Part shown: positions 33,028-43,300 of the stretch, in pieces
How the letters are laid out: every line of letters starts with the position of its first letter
Numbering within the stretch: the first letter of the stretch is position 1
From: an uncultured Barnesiella sp.
GTDB taxonomy: Bacteria > Bacteroidota > Bacteroidia > Bacteroidales > Barnesiellaceae
Assembly: GCA_944320015.1 (NCBI GenBank)
Contig: CALUFO010000022.1
Location: 1 to 46,473, forward strand
Direction: 5' to 3'
DNA: 46,473 nucleotides
Program-made: the position numbers and the translations under genes
Notes under the pieces: generated by a model
Databases searched by the model: none
What the model was told of the DNA's origin: nothing
The model's input: the letters and a program-made list of their open reading frames with translations, nothing else

Positions 33028-34431
33028 CTATTTTATCTTCATAACCTTTCTTATCGTGTTGGGTATGTCGGTATTGTCGTTTACCGATTTGAATCGATCA
33101 GCTTCACAACCGATGGCATAGAACGGTACAACACTGCCGGTATGGGAGAAAGTCGTCCACCCCACGCCTACTTTTTTACTGAACAGGGCGATAGCCTCGG
33201 CAGCGAGCGGTTCGCTTTGGGAATATAGCGTAATCTCTTTTTCGGAATTTTTTTTGACAATTGTTTTGTAATAGCATTGCATGAGTTGGGCTTCTTCGGC
33301 TTCGTTTACCGGGATTTTATCCCAAAGCCCGGTGTTCTGGGCGAGTATTTTTTTTGTTTTTTCCCAAGAGTCTATTTCTCCGGTTTGCCGCATGCTGCTG
33401 ATGAGTTTAGAGAGTGCCTCTTTGGAAATCTTTTGGTAGTTCACATATTCGGGATAGATAACGAGAGAGGAGTTTTGGCCTATGGTGAGCCCGCCGGTTT
33501 CGTGGTCAGCGGTAACGATGATAAGAGTCTCGTTGGGGTGTTTCTTGTAAAACTCGTAGGCCAAACGTACGCTTCGGTTAAATTCAATAGTCTCTTGGAT
33601 AGCAGTGGCAAGGTCGTTGGGGTGAGAGGCGTGGTCTATGCTTGCGCCCTCGATCATCATGAAGAAACCTTTCTTTTGTTTTTTGTCGTAGAGGGTTTCG
33701 ATACCGGCTTGCACCATAAATTCCAGTCCCAGTTGGCCGGGCTTCCGGTCTATGTAATAGGGTAGCCAAGAAGTGAGGGTCGTGTCGGCGTCGAGCAAGA
33801 GTATTTTGTCGCTGCCTTTTTGAGCCTCATAGGCTTGGGGTCCTCGGCATATCGTGTAGCCCTTTTCCCGGTAATAATCGGGTAGGCGGGGTTGAGACAA
33901 ATCTTTGGGGAGAGGTTGTTTCCATGCGCTTCCGGCCAAGAAATCAAATTGGCTGTCGGCACCTTCTTTCCCGATAAGATAGGATTCGTTTCTCATTTGC
34001 GAGGCATAAAAGGCGGCGGGCGTAGCGTCGTTGATTTGTCCGCTCGTGATGATGCCCACACCATATCCTTTGTCGCGCAATTGTTTGGCGATAGAGGTGA
34101 GCGGTTGTTTATCGGGGCCGATGCCTATATGTTCCAAGTTGGTCTTGTGCCCGGTCGCCAAAGCCGTGCCGGCTGCGGCCGAACAGGTGACAAAACTGTT
34201 GTTGGCATGGGTTCTGACTGCCGAGTGGACGGGAAAATCGAGGAATACCACCGACTCTTGGCCGTCGTTGTAGTTACCGTGTTCGTAGAAAAGCTGAGTC
34301 ATGGTCACATGTGCAAAACTCATACCGTCACCGATGCAATAGAAGATGTACTTCGGAGTTTTTGCCGATAGTGTGGCTGTGAACAACACAACCACAAACA
34401 AGAGCAGGGATTTTTTAATAAATTGTTTCAT
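33028..34431 (-). CDS. Secreted alkaline phosphatase (PhoA family)
   Basis: The 467-residue enzyme has a signal peptide (about 1-22). The metal-binding IGDGMS includes Asp35. The nucleophile Ser84 lies in VTCSAAAGTALATGHKT, where E. coli PhoA has DSAASATA. Further zinc ligands sit in IEGASIDHASHPND, IIVTADHETGG and FSHTGSVVP. It hydrolyses phosphate monoesters in the periplasm or on the surface. The nucleophile neighbourhood reads T-C-S-A rather than D-S-A, a variant seen in some Bacteroidetes enzymes. It stands alone, with a 343-base upstream region in which I found no strong promoter match. Confidence 0.92.
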   Translation of the reverse strand: MKQFIKKSLLLFVVVLFTATLSAKTPKYIFYCIGDGMSFAHVTMTQLFYEHGNYNDGQESVVFLDFPVHSAVRTHANNSFVTCSAAAGTALATGHKTNLEHIGIGPDKQPLTSIAKQLRDKGYGVGIITSGQINDATPAAFYASQMRNESYLIGKEGADSQFDFLAGSAWKQPLPKDLSQPRLPDYYREKGYTICRGPQAYEAQKGSDKILLLDADTTLTSWLPYYIDRKPGQLGLEFMVQAGIETLYDKKQKKGFFMMIEGASIDHASHPNDLATAIQETIEFNRSVRLAYEFYKKHPNETLIIVTADHETGGLTIGQNSSLVIYPEYVNYQKISKEALSKLISSMRQTGEIDSWEKTKKILAQNTGLWDKIPVNEAEEAQLMQCYYKTIVKKNSEKEITLYSQSEPLAAEAIALFSKKVGVGWTTFSHTGSVVPFYAIGCEADRFKSVNDNTDIPNTIRKVMKIK

Positions 34432-34774
34432 CTGTTTTAGGGGTTAAAATGGTTGTTGAATTTTCGTCCTTATTTTATGGTGCAACTGAGAGGCCTGATT
34501 CGGGTCATGGTTTCGGTATAGGTATTCGCCAATCGGTCGCTTTTATCTCGATAGTCGAGGCTATGGAGCCTGAGTTTTTTTATGATAGATGTGATTTATC
34601 GTGTGATGATGAGAGAGTGTGTTTCATTTCGTTATAAAATGGTTTCGTTTTGAGGTTATAAAGGTAATAAAACGAATTGTGAAAAATAGATAATTGACAT
34701 TTATAAATATTGCGTGGCCGATTTTATAGGAAAATTAACGGGACGACATTTCCTGTAAAAAATAAGTCTCGCAT
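34432..34774. other. Intergenic region upstream of the alkaline phosphatase gene
   Basis: No gene is supported. A 5-bp hairpin AGGCT-ATGG-AGCCT (34558-34571) precedes TTTTTTT on the plus strand, but no transcript leads into it. A weak minus-strand box TACCTTTA (34666-34659) differs from consensus at one base. The phosphatase promoter is expected here, and I cannot place it. Confidence 0.5.
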
Positions 34775-36124
34775 TTAGCTGTTGTGAAAGGCGAGCCGTT
34801 TTCCCGGAGTGAGTCCTGTCGCTTTCCCTTCGACGAAAACTTCGTGCCCGTTGACGAAAGTCCGTTCGATCGAGGCAGGGAAAGTGTGCCCTTCAAAAGG
34901 TGACCAACGGCATTTGGACAAGATATTGTCGGGGGTAACGGTATAGGGCTTGTGAGGGTCGACCACAACAATGTCGGCATAATAGCCGGGGCGCAGGTAT
35001 CCCCGTTGTTTTATATGGTAGAGTTGAGCCGGAGCGTGGCACATCTTCTCGACGACCTGTTCGAGCGTGAACTCGCCTCTCGACGATAGTTCCAGCATCA
35101 CTTGCAAGGAGTGTTGTATAAGCGGGCCTCCCGACGCGGCTTTGAGGCACGAGCCTTGTTTTTCGCTCCACAAGTGGGGGGCGTGGTCGGTGGCTACGAC
35201 ATCGAGCCGGCCGACGCGCAAGGCCTCGAGCAGCGCTTTTCGGTCGCCACAGGTTTTTATGGCTGGGTTCCACTTGATGCGGTTGCCGTATTGGGCATAG
35301 TCGTTGTCGTCGAACCACAGATGATGCACGCACACCTCGCCGGTGATGCGTTTCCCGGCAAGGGGGGCTTGGTCGAGCAACGACATTTCCCGCGCGGTGG
35401 AGAGGTGCAGTAGGTGTAACCGGGTGTTGTACTGTGTAGCGAGGTTTACGGCTTGTGCCGAAGAGGCATAGCAGGCTTCGGCGCTGCGGATAAGAGGGTG
35501 GAAAAAGATAGGGAGTTCTTCGCCAAACCGTTCGATATACCGTTTCTTATTGGCTTGTATGATGTTTTCTTGTTCACAATGCACGGCGATGAGGGCGGGA
35601 ATTTCGGCAAAAATCCGGCGCAGCGAAGTTTCGTTGTCGACAAGCATATTGCCGGTCGATGATCCCATGAATATTTTTACGCCGCAAACCTGTGAGAAGT
35701 CGACCTGTTTGAGGGTATCGAAATTGTCGTTGGTGGCGCCGATGTAAAACGAATAGTTGGCCGGGGAGACTTCGGCGGCTCGTTGGTATTTCCATTCGAG
35801 AGTCTCGAGCGTGGTTGTTTGCGGCAAGGTGTTGGGCATGTCCATGAACGAGGTCACCCCTCCGGCGACGGCGGCCACCGATTCGGTGGCGATTTCGGCT
35901 TTGTGGGTAAGCCCCGGTTCTCTGAAATGTACTTGGTCGTCGATGACACCGGGCAATATCCATTTTCCCTCGGCGTCGATTACTCGGCTGGCGGTGCGAG
36001 CTGACTCTTCGGGCAGTTCGCCCGGGATTATGGCTTCGATTGTTTCGCTGTCGATGATGACCGACCCGACGAATCGTGTGCCGTCATTGACGATTGTCCC
36101 GTTTTTGATAATTGTTTTGCTCAT
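34775..36124 (-). CDS. pyrC: Dihydroorotase (class I)
   Basis: The 449-residue amidohydrolase converts carbamoyl aspartate to dihydroorotate in pyrimidine synthesis. Motifs: VIDDQVHFREPG (zinc site, His66), MDMPNTLPQT (substrate Asn), GVKIFMGSSTGNML, LHLLHLSTAREM, and VATDHAPHLWSEK with the catalytic Asp. Length and HFREPG wording fit the AllB-like class I group. It follows the mannosyltransferase gene by 40 bases in the same direction and is probably cotranscribed, although their pathways differ. Downstream (left) is the phosphatase upstream region. Confidence 0.93.
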   Translation of the reverse strand: MSKTIIKNGTIVNDGTRFVGSVIIDSETIEAIIPGELPEESARTASRVIDAEGKWILPGVIDDQVHFREPGLTHKAEIATESVAAVAGGVTSFMDMPNTLPQTTTLETLEWKYQRAAEVSPANYSFYIGATNDNFDTLKQVDFSQVCGVKIFMGSSTGNMLVDNETSLRRIFAEIPALIAVHCEQENIIQANKKRYIERFGEELPIFFHPLIRSAEACYASSAQAVNLATQYNTRLHLLHLSTAREMSLLDQAPLAGKRITGEVCVHHLWFDDNDYAQYGNRIKWNPAIKTCGDRKALLEALRVGRLDVVATDHAPHLWSEKQGSCLKAASGGPLIQHSLQVMLELSSRGEFTLEQVVEKMCHAPAQLYHIKQRGYLRPGYYADIVVVDPHKPYTVTPDNILSKCRWSPFEGHTFPASIERTFVNGHEVFVEGKATGLTPGKRLAFHNS

Positions 36125-36164
36125 GGCCGGTAGTCTCTTTTTACGGGGGTTGTTTGGTTGCAGG

Positions 36165-36917
36165 TTATTTGGGATACTTGCGGAACCAACTGCCTATTTT
36201 CAACTTGATGACTCCGAATACAGCTTCACCGAAGATGCTGCTGTTCATTTTGCTTTCACCCAGTACACGGTTGATAAATATGATAGGCACCTCTTTGATG
36301 GTGAACCCGCATTTGTAGGTGGTAAATTTCATTTCGATTTGGAAGGCGTAGCCCTTGAATCGGATAGAATCGAGCCCGATAGTCTCGAGAACCCGGCGGC
36401 GATAGCATACAAACCCCGCTGTCGTGTCGTGGATATTCATGCCGGTGATGAAGCGCACATATTTCGAGGCGAAATACGACATCATGACACGTCCCATAGG
36501 CCAGTTCACCACGTTTACTCCCGTTACATAGCGGGAGCCGATAGCCATATCGGCTCCACCGGTTTTGCAGGCGGCCAACAGTTTCAAGAGGTCTTGCGGG
36601 TTGTGGGAAAAATCGGCGTCCATCTCGAATATGTATTCATATCGGTGCTCGATAGCCCATTTGAACCCTGCGATATAGGCGGTGCCCAGTCCCTGTTTCC
36701 CAGCTCTCTCCAATAGGTGGAGCGCCCCGGGGAATTGCTTTTGCAGGGATTTGACAATCTCGGCTGTCCCGTCGGGGGAGTTGTCGTCGATGATAAGGAT
36801 GTGAAACGGGCGGGGTAGTTCGAATACGGCATGGATAATTGCAGCGATATTCTCTTTCTCGTTGTAAGTGGGAATGAGAACGATACAATCCGATCTCGAA
36901 GGCGCGATGCTGTCCAT
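36165..36917 (-). CDS. Polyprenol-phosphate mannosyltransferase (DPM1-like, GT2)
   Basis: The 250-residue GT-A enzyme has the DPM1 wording throughout: VLIPTYNEKENI, IIDDNSPDGTAEIV, GKQGLGTAYIAGFKWA, the metal site MDADFSHNP, AIGSRYVTG and the C-terminal VPIIFINRVLGESKM. It transfers mannose from GDP-mannose to a polyprenol phosphate to supply a membrane-bound donor for glycosylation; Bacteroidales use such donors in periplasmic O-glycosylation. The ATG at 36917 is preferred over a TTG at 36950. A promoter box TATATTTG lies at 37021-37014. First gene of the pair with pyrC. Confidence 0.92.
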   Translation of the reverse strand: MDSIAPSRSDCIVLIPTYNEKENIAAIIHAVFELPRPFHILIIDDNSPDGTAEIVKSLQKQFPGALHLLERAGKQGLGTAYIAGFKWAIEHRYEYIFEMDADFSHNPQDLLKLLAACKTGGADMAIGSRYVTGVNVVNWPMGRVMMSYFASKYVRFITGMNIHDTTAGFVCYRRRVLETIGLDSIRFKGYAFQIEMKFTTYKCGFTIKEVPIIFINRVLGESKMNSSIFGEAVFGVIKLKIGSWFRKYPK

Positions 36918-37013
36918 ATAGGTCTTGTTTGGGTATTTGTCGTGGATCAAACAACCGGGGAGTCAAGGAGCGCTTTCGTGTCGCTTGTGTCTCCGGACTG
37001 CGTTTTATCCACA

Positions 37014-37021
37014 CAAATATA
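37014..37021 (-). promoter_or_regulatory. Promoter -7 box for the mannosyltransferase-pyrC operon
   Basis: The minus strand reads TATATTTG, an exact match, about 97 bases before the ATG at 36917. Confidence 0.5.
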
Positions 37022-37163
37022 GTGACTTTTTTTATTTACGCTTGCGCCGAGGTCTAAAAAAGGTGTGAACGGGAAGGATTAAAGGTGCGGCGTCGGGTTG
37101 GGGGTACCGGGATATTCGACTTTCATGGAAGGAAAGTGGCGGTACGACAGGGTGGACGGGGCT

Positions 37164-38849
37164 CTATCGGAGTGCGACGCCGTGCCGCTCGAAGGCGAGC
37201 CTGTCTTCTGCGTCAAAAGGGATAAGCCGCACGGGAACGGGAGTGTTGCGCTCGCCCAGATAATACCTTTCTCCGGGCTGGAACGAAGGGCTTATGAGCG
37301 AGAACCTGTCGTTGCGGTAGTCGGTGGTTATGCCGCCGATAGCGAGCAGGGTGTGAAAGACGGCTCGCGAATCGAAGGGCGTTGCGTGGTTGGCTCGGGC
37401 TTGTCGTTCATCGTGAGGGTATCGCCGGATATATTGAGGCGAAAACCAAAGGATACAAGGTACATGCAACTGGTAGTAGGTGGGACGGGGCGACGCATGG
37501 AGGAATCGGTTGCGGTCGTCGTCGAGCAGGTCCTCCCCGTGGTCCGACAGGTAGAGCATGGCGGCCGTATGGCCGGTACGGGCGAGCCGCTCGATAATCT
37601 GGTAGAGCAATCGGTCGGTGGCTACGATCGAGTTGTCGTAGGCATTGGTCATCGCCAGTCGGTTTTTACGGTCTATCTTGTCGATGCGGTCGGGGGTGAA
37701 GACTCGGCAGTCGAGGCCGTATCGTTCGTCATAATTGAAGTGGGAGCCGTAGGTGTGCAAGACGATAAATTGTTTCTTCGCTCCGCTGTTGAGCAACGAG
37801 TCGAGCAAAGGCAGTAAATCTTCGTCGTATGGGTGTGCGTTTGAGGGTGTAGGGGCGAGGTAGCGGGAGCAATCGGCTTCGTCGGCAAAGAACTCGGTAA
37901 ACGAGCCGTTGTGCCGTTGGTTGGAGAGGAAGGCTGTACGGAATCCCGCTTGGCCGAAAGCCGTGATAAGACTCTTTTGCCGGTAGATTTGTCGAAAGTC
38001 CGTGGCTCCGGCCGCACAGAGCATGAGCGGTACGCTTTTGTGGGTGGCGTTGATCGGTGTCAGCACATCGTCGAATCGAATAATTTCGGGTCGGGCACAG
38101 AGCCGGGGGGTAGTGTTCCGGTCGTATCCATAGAGCCCCCAGTTGGCAGCCCGGGAGGTTTCGCCGATAACCAGTATGTAGACTTCGGGCTGTTGGGACT
38201 CTCTTGTCGAGGAAGCGCGATAGTCGAAGTCTCGGGAACTTTCTCGATATTGCTGTGAGGCTTTCCAACTTTCGATGGCAAAGCGGGCGTTGTTGAAAGC
38301 ATTGATAGGGTAGAGGTTGTCGAGGCGTGCCTTTTGCGGGACTTGGCGGTGTGCCGAGTGATAGAGCGCGGCTCCGCTGCCGAGCATGAGCATGGCTAAA
38401 ATGAATGTCCGTTTTCGGAATTGGGGGGAGACCCTTTCGGATCGGCGTATGGAACAGACAGCCAATATCAAAGCGGGGAGATAGAGCAAGAGGACTCCGA
38501 TGACGGCCGGAGCCAGTTTGTTGAGCAATTCGAGAGCCTCGCCGCTGTTGGTGGTAAAAATGTTCAGATACATGTCGGAAGCGATAATCGAGTGCCCGAA
38601 CAGATAGAGCAGCACCAATTGTACCGCTCCGACAAAGTGGAGCGGAAGAAGCGCCAAAAAAATAATACCCGGGCGGCGAGAGAGGTTGAGCAAGAGCAGG
38701 TAAAGGGCTCCCGGTATGAGTATATATGCTCCTTTGAAAAGAGCCGGCAACGGTTCGGTAAAGCATAGAAAGATATTGGGAACCAGTATGATTCCCAAGA
38801 AAAATACAAACAGTCGTTGCGGGGTGAACAGGAGACTAAAACGCTTCAT
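37164..38849 (-). CDS. Phosphoethanolamine transferase-like membrane enzyme (EptA/sulfatase family)
   Basis: The 561 residues start with about five membrane helices (to about 170) and continue with a periplasmic sulfatase/alkaline-phosphatase fold domain. LVIGETSRAANWGLYGYDRN carries the metal-binding Glu230 and the nucleophile Thr231. TPINATHKSVPLML, VLHTYGSHFNYDERY, YDNSIVATDRLL and LYLSDHGEDLLDD complete the EptA/CptA pattern. The family adds phosphoethanolamine to lipid A or glycans. The start at 38849 overlaps the end of the upstream Omp85-type gene by 14 bases; the earlier alternative at 38894 lies deeper inside it. Lipid A modification and polymyxin tolerance are plausible, not shown. 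Confidence 0.9.
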   Translation of the reverse strand: MKRFSLLFTPQRLFVFFLGIILVPNIFLCFTEPLPALFKGAYILIPGALYLLLLNLSRRPGIIFLALLPLHFVGAVQLVLLYLFGHSIIASDMYLNIFTTNSGEALELLNKLAPAVIGVLLLYLPALILAVCSIRRSERVSPQFRKRTFILAMLMLGSGAALYHSAHRQVPQKARLDNLYPINAFNNARFAIESWKASQQYRESSRDFDYRASSTRESQQPEVYILVIGETSRAANWGLYGYDRNTTPRLCARPEIIRFDDVLTPINATHKSVPLMLCAAGATDFRQIYRQKSLITAFGQAGFRTAFLSNQRHNGSFTEFFADEADCSRYLAPTPSNAHPYDEDLLPLLDSLLNSGAKKQFIVLHTYGSHFNYDERYGLDCRVFTPDRIDKIDRKNRLAMTNAYDNSIVATDRLLYQIIERLARTGHTAAMLYLSDHGEDLLDDDRNRFLHASPRPTYYQLHVPCILWFSPQYIRRYPHDERQARANHATPFDSRAVFHTLLAIGGITTDYRNDRFSLISPSFQPGERYYLGERNTPVPVRLIPFDAEDRLAFERHGVALR

Positions 38850-40023
38850 TGATGTTGAATATGAATCCCGATTGCCCTTTCTTCCCAAAGCCATAGTCGA
38901 GCCGTAGGTTTACCCGGTCCTTAAATTCCCAGCGATAGCCAATCCCATAGTTGGGCAGGGTCTCATTCCATCGGAAGTGGGAAAATGAGGGAAACACGTT
39001 GCCTGCTCCCACCCACACGACTATCCCGTTGCGGCGCCAAATGTGCTGGCGCAGTTCTATCTGTGCCTCGATTAGATTTTTATCGCGGTATCGTCCCTCG
39101 TAGTATCCTCGCATGCGGGAGGAGCCTCCCAGTGAGGCGAGCATGTTCCACGGCACGTCGCCGTAGTTGAATTCGCTGTGCAAGTCGAAAGCGAGGATTG
39201 CCCCTTGCCACAACCGGTGATAGCTGTCGAAAGTAAAATCGGTATGGGCGAAAACATTCTTATTGCCGATTATCCGGGGGTAGTAACGCTGGTTTACCCT
39301 CACATAGAGCCCTTTGGCCGCATTGGGAATAAAATCGCGGCTGTCATAGATGAGCGTAACACCTAAACTTGCGCTGGTCACCTCGTGCGATTCCCCATTG
39401 AGCAACTGGGGGTTGGTGAAGTCCGAAGCCTTCACCCAGTTGAATCCCGTGGAGATACCTTCGTAGAGGTATTTATGAAAGCGAGCCAGCCAATCGATGC
39501 GGATAATGGTTTCGAGTCGGTCGTATGTGCTTTTGTTGGCGTTGTCGTTGCCGTTGGCATAGCCTATTCCCCAAAAGTCGCTCGGGAATGTGTAGAGGAA
39601 AAAATCGTAGTCGATGCGGTATCGGTTTTCGGGAAAGATGTTGTTTCCCCGCAAACCTATCAGCAGGAACCCGCTGGTTGTTGCGTCGCCGTAGAGCGAT
39701 ACATTGGAGAGACGGGTGACCGAGTCTCTTCGCATGCGGTAGGTACCCGAGGCTACCACCCCGATTCCCAGTTTGGTTGTCGAGGAGTAGTGCGGGCCGC
39801 CGATAATACCGAAGTCAAATTTCTTGTCGGGTTTCGGTTTGTTGGAATTGTTGAAATACTCTACGACTTTTTGAAAGACGTTCGTTTTCCGGGGCGGGAT
39901 GCTATCCGGCGGGTTGTTGGCCGTGAAGTGAGCGCTGTCGGCTCTCACTTGGGCGTATGTGCAAATCGGCGCGGAGCAAATCAGTCCGAGGCATAATAAG
40001 AAGTATAGGGTAAATTGTTTCAT
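38836..40023 (-). CDS. Short BamA/TamA-type outer-membrane barrel protein without POTRA domains
   Basis: The 395-residue protein has a signal peptide (about 1-24, ending TYAQ), a Pro/Lys-rich linker (about 30-68) and a beta-barrel of alternating aromatic strands ending in FIFNINEAF. The loop-6 signature of Omp85 barrels is visible as RMRGYYEGRYRDK (303-315). There is no room for POTRA domains, unlike BamA or TamA, so a core assembly role is unlikely. Its stop codon overlaps the start of the EptA-like gene by 14 bases, so the two are coupled and may act on the same envelope component. No clear promoter box was found upstream. Confidence 0.85.
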   Translation of the reverse strand: MKQFTLYFLLCLGLICSAPICTYAQVRADSAHFTANNPPDSIPPRKTNVFQKVVEYFNNSNKPKPDKKFDFGIIGGPHYSSTTKLGIGVVASGTYRMRRDSVTRLSNVSLYGDATTSGFLLIGLRGNNIFPENRYRIDYDFFLYTFPSDFWGIGYANGNDNANKSTYDRLETIIRIDWLARFHKYLYEGISTGFNWVKASDFTNPQLLNGESHEVTSASLGVTLIYDSRDFIPNAAKGLYVRVNQRYYPRIIGNKNVFAHTDFTFDSYHRLWQGAILAFDLHSEFNYGDVPWNMLASLGGSSRMRGYYEGRYRDKNLIEAQIELRQHIWRRNGIVVWVGAGNVFPSFSHFRWNETLPNYGIGYRWEFKDRVNLRLDYGFGKKGQSGFIFNINEAF

Positions 40024-40311
40024 AAATGAAGAGCTTTCTCGGGTGGATAAGTTTGGTTATGCTATTTTGGGCGATTTCGGGGTGGCTTTTGCGGATTGTC
40101 TTTGTGGGGAGGCGGCTCGGCGGTTTCCCTTTTCAGGGTATAACAATTAAGTCTTTGGAAGGTTCGGGTATGGGGAAAGGCAACTCTTGCGGCTATGCCG
40201 CCCTCCCTCTATTCCTTTGTAAAATACATGCGGGAGTAGTCAAAAACTATCTTCCACTAAATCCCTATGATGCCCATTTGTGGTGATTGAGGTTTAGGTG
40301 GGGAGTGCAAT
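40024..40311. other. Intergenic region between the barrel-protein gene and the large secreted-protein gene
   Basis: A plus-strand frame at 40026-40286 could encode 86 residues. It lacks a promoter, a ribosome site and family resemblance, so I do not call it a gene. Apart from the terminator at 40312-40356 no structure stands out. Confidence 0.5.
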
Positions 40312-40356
40312 TAAAAAATCAGGGTCGAATCTCCGGAAAAGGATTCGACCCTGATA
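40312..40356 (-). terminator. Terminator of the 1496-residue protein gene
   Basis: A perfect 14-bp stem is formed by ATCAGGGTCGAATC (40319-40332) and GATTCGACCCTGAT (40343-40356). On the minus strand TTTTTTAA follows. It is 25 bases after the stop codon. Confidence 0.92.
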
Positions 40357-40380
40357 AGATTTATCGATTGTCGCAACCGT

Positions 40381-43300
40381 TTATTGTACGGCGACTTTGA
40401 ATGAATGGTTGTCGATTCTGACGATGTAAATGCCGGTATCGACAGCGATGCGGTCGGAGTGGGAGATATTCTTGTCGAAAATCTTGTTCCCGTCAATCTT
40501 GAATATCTCAGCGCGGTGGTTGTCTGCGTTCTCGATGACAATGGCATGGTTGCCGGCATACACTTTTATTCCCTGATTGAGACTCTCGATACCCGACAGC
40601 TCATCGATTGTGACGGTATTGGAATAGCCCGACTCGCCTTTGTCGAATACGGCGGTCACGTTGTAGGTATATGAGTTCCCTTCTTCGACTTCGGTGTCGA
40701 CATACCCTTCGGTGTCGGGCAATTGCTTGTACAGCTCGTTGTTGCGGTAGAGGTTATAGCCGTTGAGTACAAGCGTTTCGTCGGGTACGCTGGCGGCGAT
40801 GAACTCTATGTCGTCGATGAGTAATCCCACTTTATTTGACGATATGCAGTGGATAGCTACATACTTGGCGTCGGCGGGGAGTTTGAAACTGTATCGGTTG
40901 TAACCGTTCTCGGGGTCTTGTTCAAATCCGTCGGGAACAGTGGTTTCGCTTCCTTCGAGAACGTCGAAACTCTCTATGGCGTTATCGCTGGTGGAATACA
41001 GTATTTCAAACTTGTCATACCCCGATGCCCCGAAGTAGTAGGGAATAGAACGAGCCCAGAAACTGAGGCTCTTGTTTCCCTCTTTGAGTTCGGGCAATAT
41101 GAGATAGTCGTTGTTTGTGCCTTGCAACAAGCTCCAGCAAGCGAAGAGTTGTTTGCCCGAGTGTGCCGTCAATCCGTAGAGCGTAAGTTGGGTAGAGAGC
41201 GATTCCGAGTCGGTACTCATCACTTGGAATGCCATGGCTGCGCCTTTGTTGGGATAGTCGGGGCACCACGCGTTGATGAGAGCTGTTTCGGCGCCATCGC
41301 CGTCATAGACGGTGTATTCGCCTATTTCTCCGGTGCGGTTGTTGGCGTCGATGCCGCCGATCGTCCATTCCTCGTAGCTCTCGATGTCGTCTGTAACGGG
41401 GTCGGGCGTGCAGGTCAAAGCCGGTTTGCTCCATGTGAGCGTTACCGAGTTGCCGTCGGCTTCGGCATTGAGGTCGCCGATAGTCGGATACTTAGGCTGC
41501 TCGATCGTAACCGATAGGGTAGCTTCGTTGTTTTGGGCATTGAGGTCGCTTTCAAATTCTATTTTGGCAGTGAGGTCGAATGTCGATGCGTTTACCGGGG
41601 CGGCAAATTCTAAGTTGAATGTCGAGTAAGTATCGGGCTGTATGGCCTTGCCTTCTTGTTCGGCAACTAGTTTGTCGCCCGAGTAGATAGCAATTTTATA
41701 ATCGTTGGCCTCTTGGACGCCGTCGTTATAAATCGTTACTGAGTAATTGGCCGGTTGTGCGCCGATAACCGATTCGGGACCGGTGAATCCGTTCATGACG
41801 AGGTCGTTTGCCAATTGGTCGTAAATACGCAAATTGTCGACCATGACATACTCGGCGAGCCAGTCTTCTGTCGAGGCGAGGATACCGATTTGCAGGAACT
41901 CGGCGTCGCGATATGCGCCAAGATCGATGCTGTGGCATGTCCATGTGTTTTCATTGCTGTCGCTGGATTTGAAGAGGTCTTTCCATGTCTCGCCCAAATC
42001 GGTGCTCAACTGGATGTTGACCTGAGACAATCCGTCGGGATTGTTCACCCACACTTTCAACACGGGATTGGCGAGTTTCGAAATATCGACCTTGGGCGAA
42101 ACCAGCCGAGCCGATCCGGGGCCGCTGAATGCGATCCAACCATCGTCGTTGTCTTGTGCCCCGAGAACTGTCGAGTAGCTGGTCTGTGAGGCTGCCCAGT
42201 CGGCATAATCGCCACTCTCGATATCGACTACCCAAGGACTGTTTTGGGAAACGCCATTGGGCCAAGACTCTGTGAACGGGGCAGGATAGGGTGTCCCGAA
42301 GAGTATGGAATTGGTAGGTGTGGCTTCACCCTCTCCGGCTACACTCTCGGCGCTTACTTGGTAGCTCAGGAGTATTTGACCCTCGTCGGCATTCAACGAT
42401 TTGTCGGTATAGGAGAGCCCTTCTACTTCCGAGGCGGTCAAGCCGGGTACCGGTTTCAGTTGTGAAATTCGATAGGTCAGTTTTGCGGGATCGATATACC
42501 CGCCGTTGATACCGGTGGTGGGAGCTTCCCACGAGATGACGGCTTCGTTGCCTCGTTGCACCACGCGCGGATTTATCACGGCGGTGGGAGTGTCTATACC
42601 TATGTAAATCGTGCATTCGGCTTCATAACCTTCCCCGGCCTCGTTGAAGAAGACAATCGAATAAGTGTTGAATCCGTTTGCGGCTTTGCTGTCGGTGATG
42701 CTTACTTCTTGCCCGGGTTGCGGGTTCTCGATAGTGCCGACGAGGAGCCCTGTCGAGTCGTTGCTAATCTCGGCTTTGACAAGGGTTGTCAACTCGGTGC
42801 CATTGGCTCGTTGCGAGGGAGCTATGGCCGTGATGGTGGCGCTCAGAGCCCCTTCGGGAGCGGCGGTGGCATTCATCTCGCTGGCGGCAGCCGGTGCGAG
42901 GGCGTTGGTCGGAGCCGAAATCTCCAAAGAATAAATATATAGAGAGCCCATGTATTTCTCGCTGATGCCGTGTATGCCTATGTGGAATAGTCCATCGGAT
43001 TGGGGCGAGAATGTGGCTTGGAAAGTCTCGGATTCCGAAGTGGTAAATTCCGAAGGTTCGATGATTACGTTGGTCAAAGCCTCGGCCGTGGGGGCAGTCC
43101 CATATTTGACTTCGAATCGCTCGGTGTATAATTTTGAACTCGAACGTCCTGTGATGGTGAGTGTGTAGAGGTGCCCGGCCTTCAAGTTCATGGGCGGAGA
43201 CACAATCCAGTCGTCGGCGTCGAGGTCGCGGTTGTAATTGAGTTGAGCGCCGTTGACGGTAGCGGTCCATTCTTTATCGTCATGGTTGGCGTTGATGATG

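Noticed and set aside
34449-34637. 62-codon plus-strand frame upstream of the alkaline phosphatase, with a hairpin and T-run at 34558-34581
   Set aside because: The stem is only five pairs, no promoter precedes it and the product has no recognisable features.
40026-40286. 86-codon plus-strand frame between the barrel and large secreted-protein genes
   Set aside because: One hydrophobic stretch is present, but there is no promoter box, ribosome site, terminator or family resemblance; I treat it as chance.
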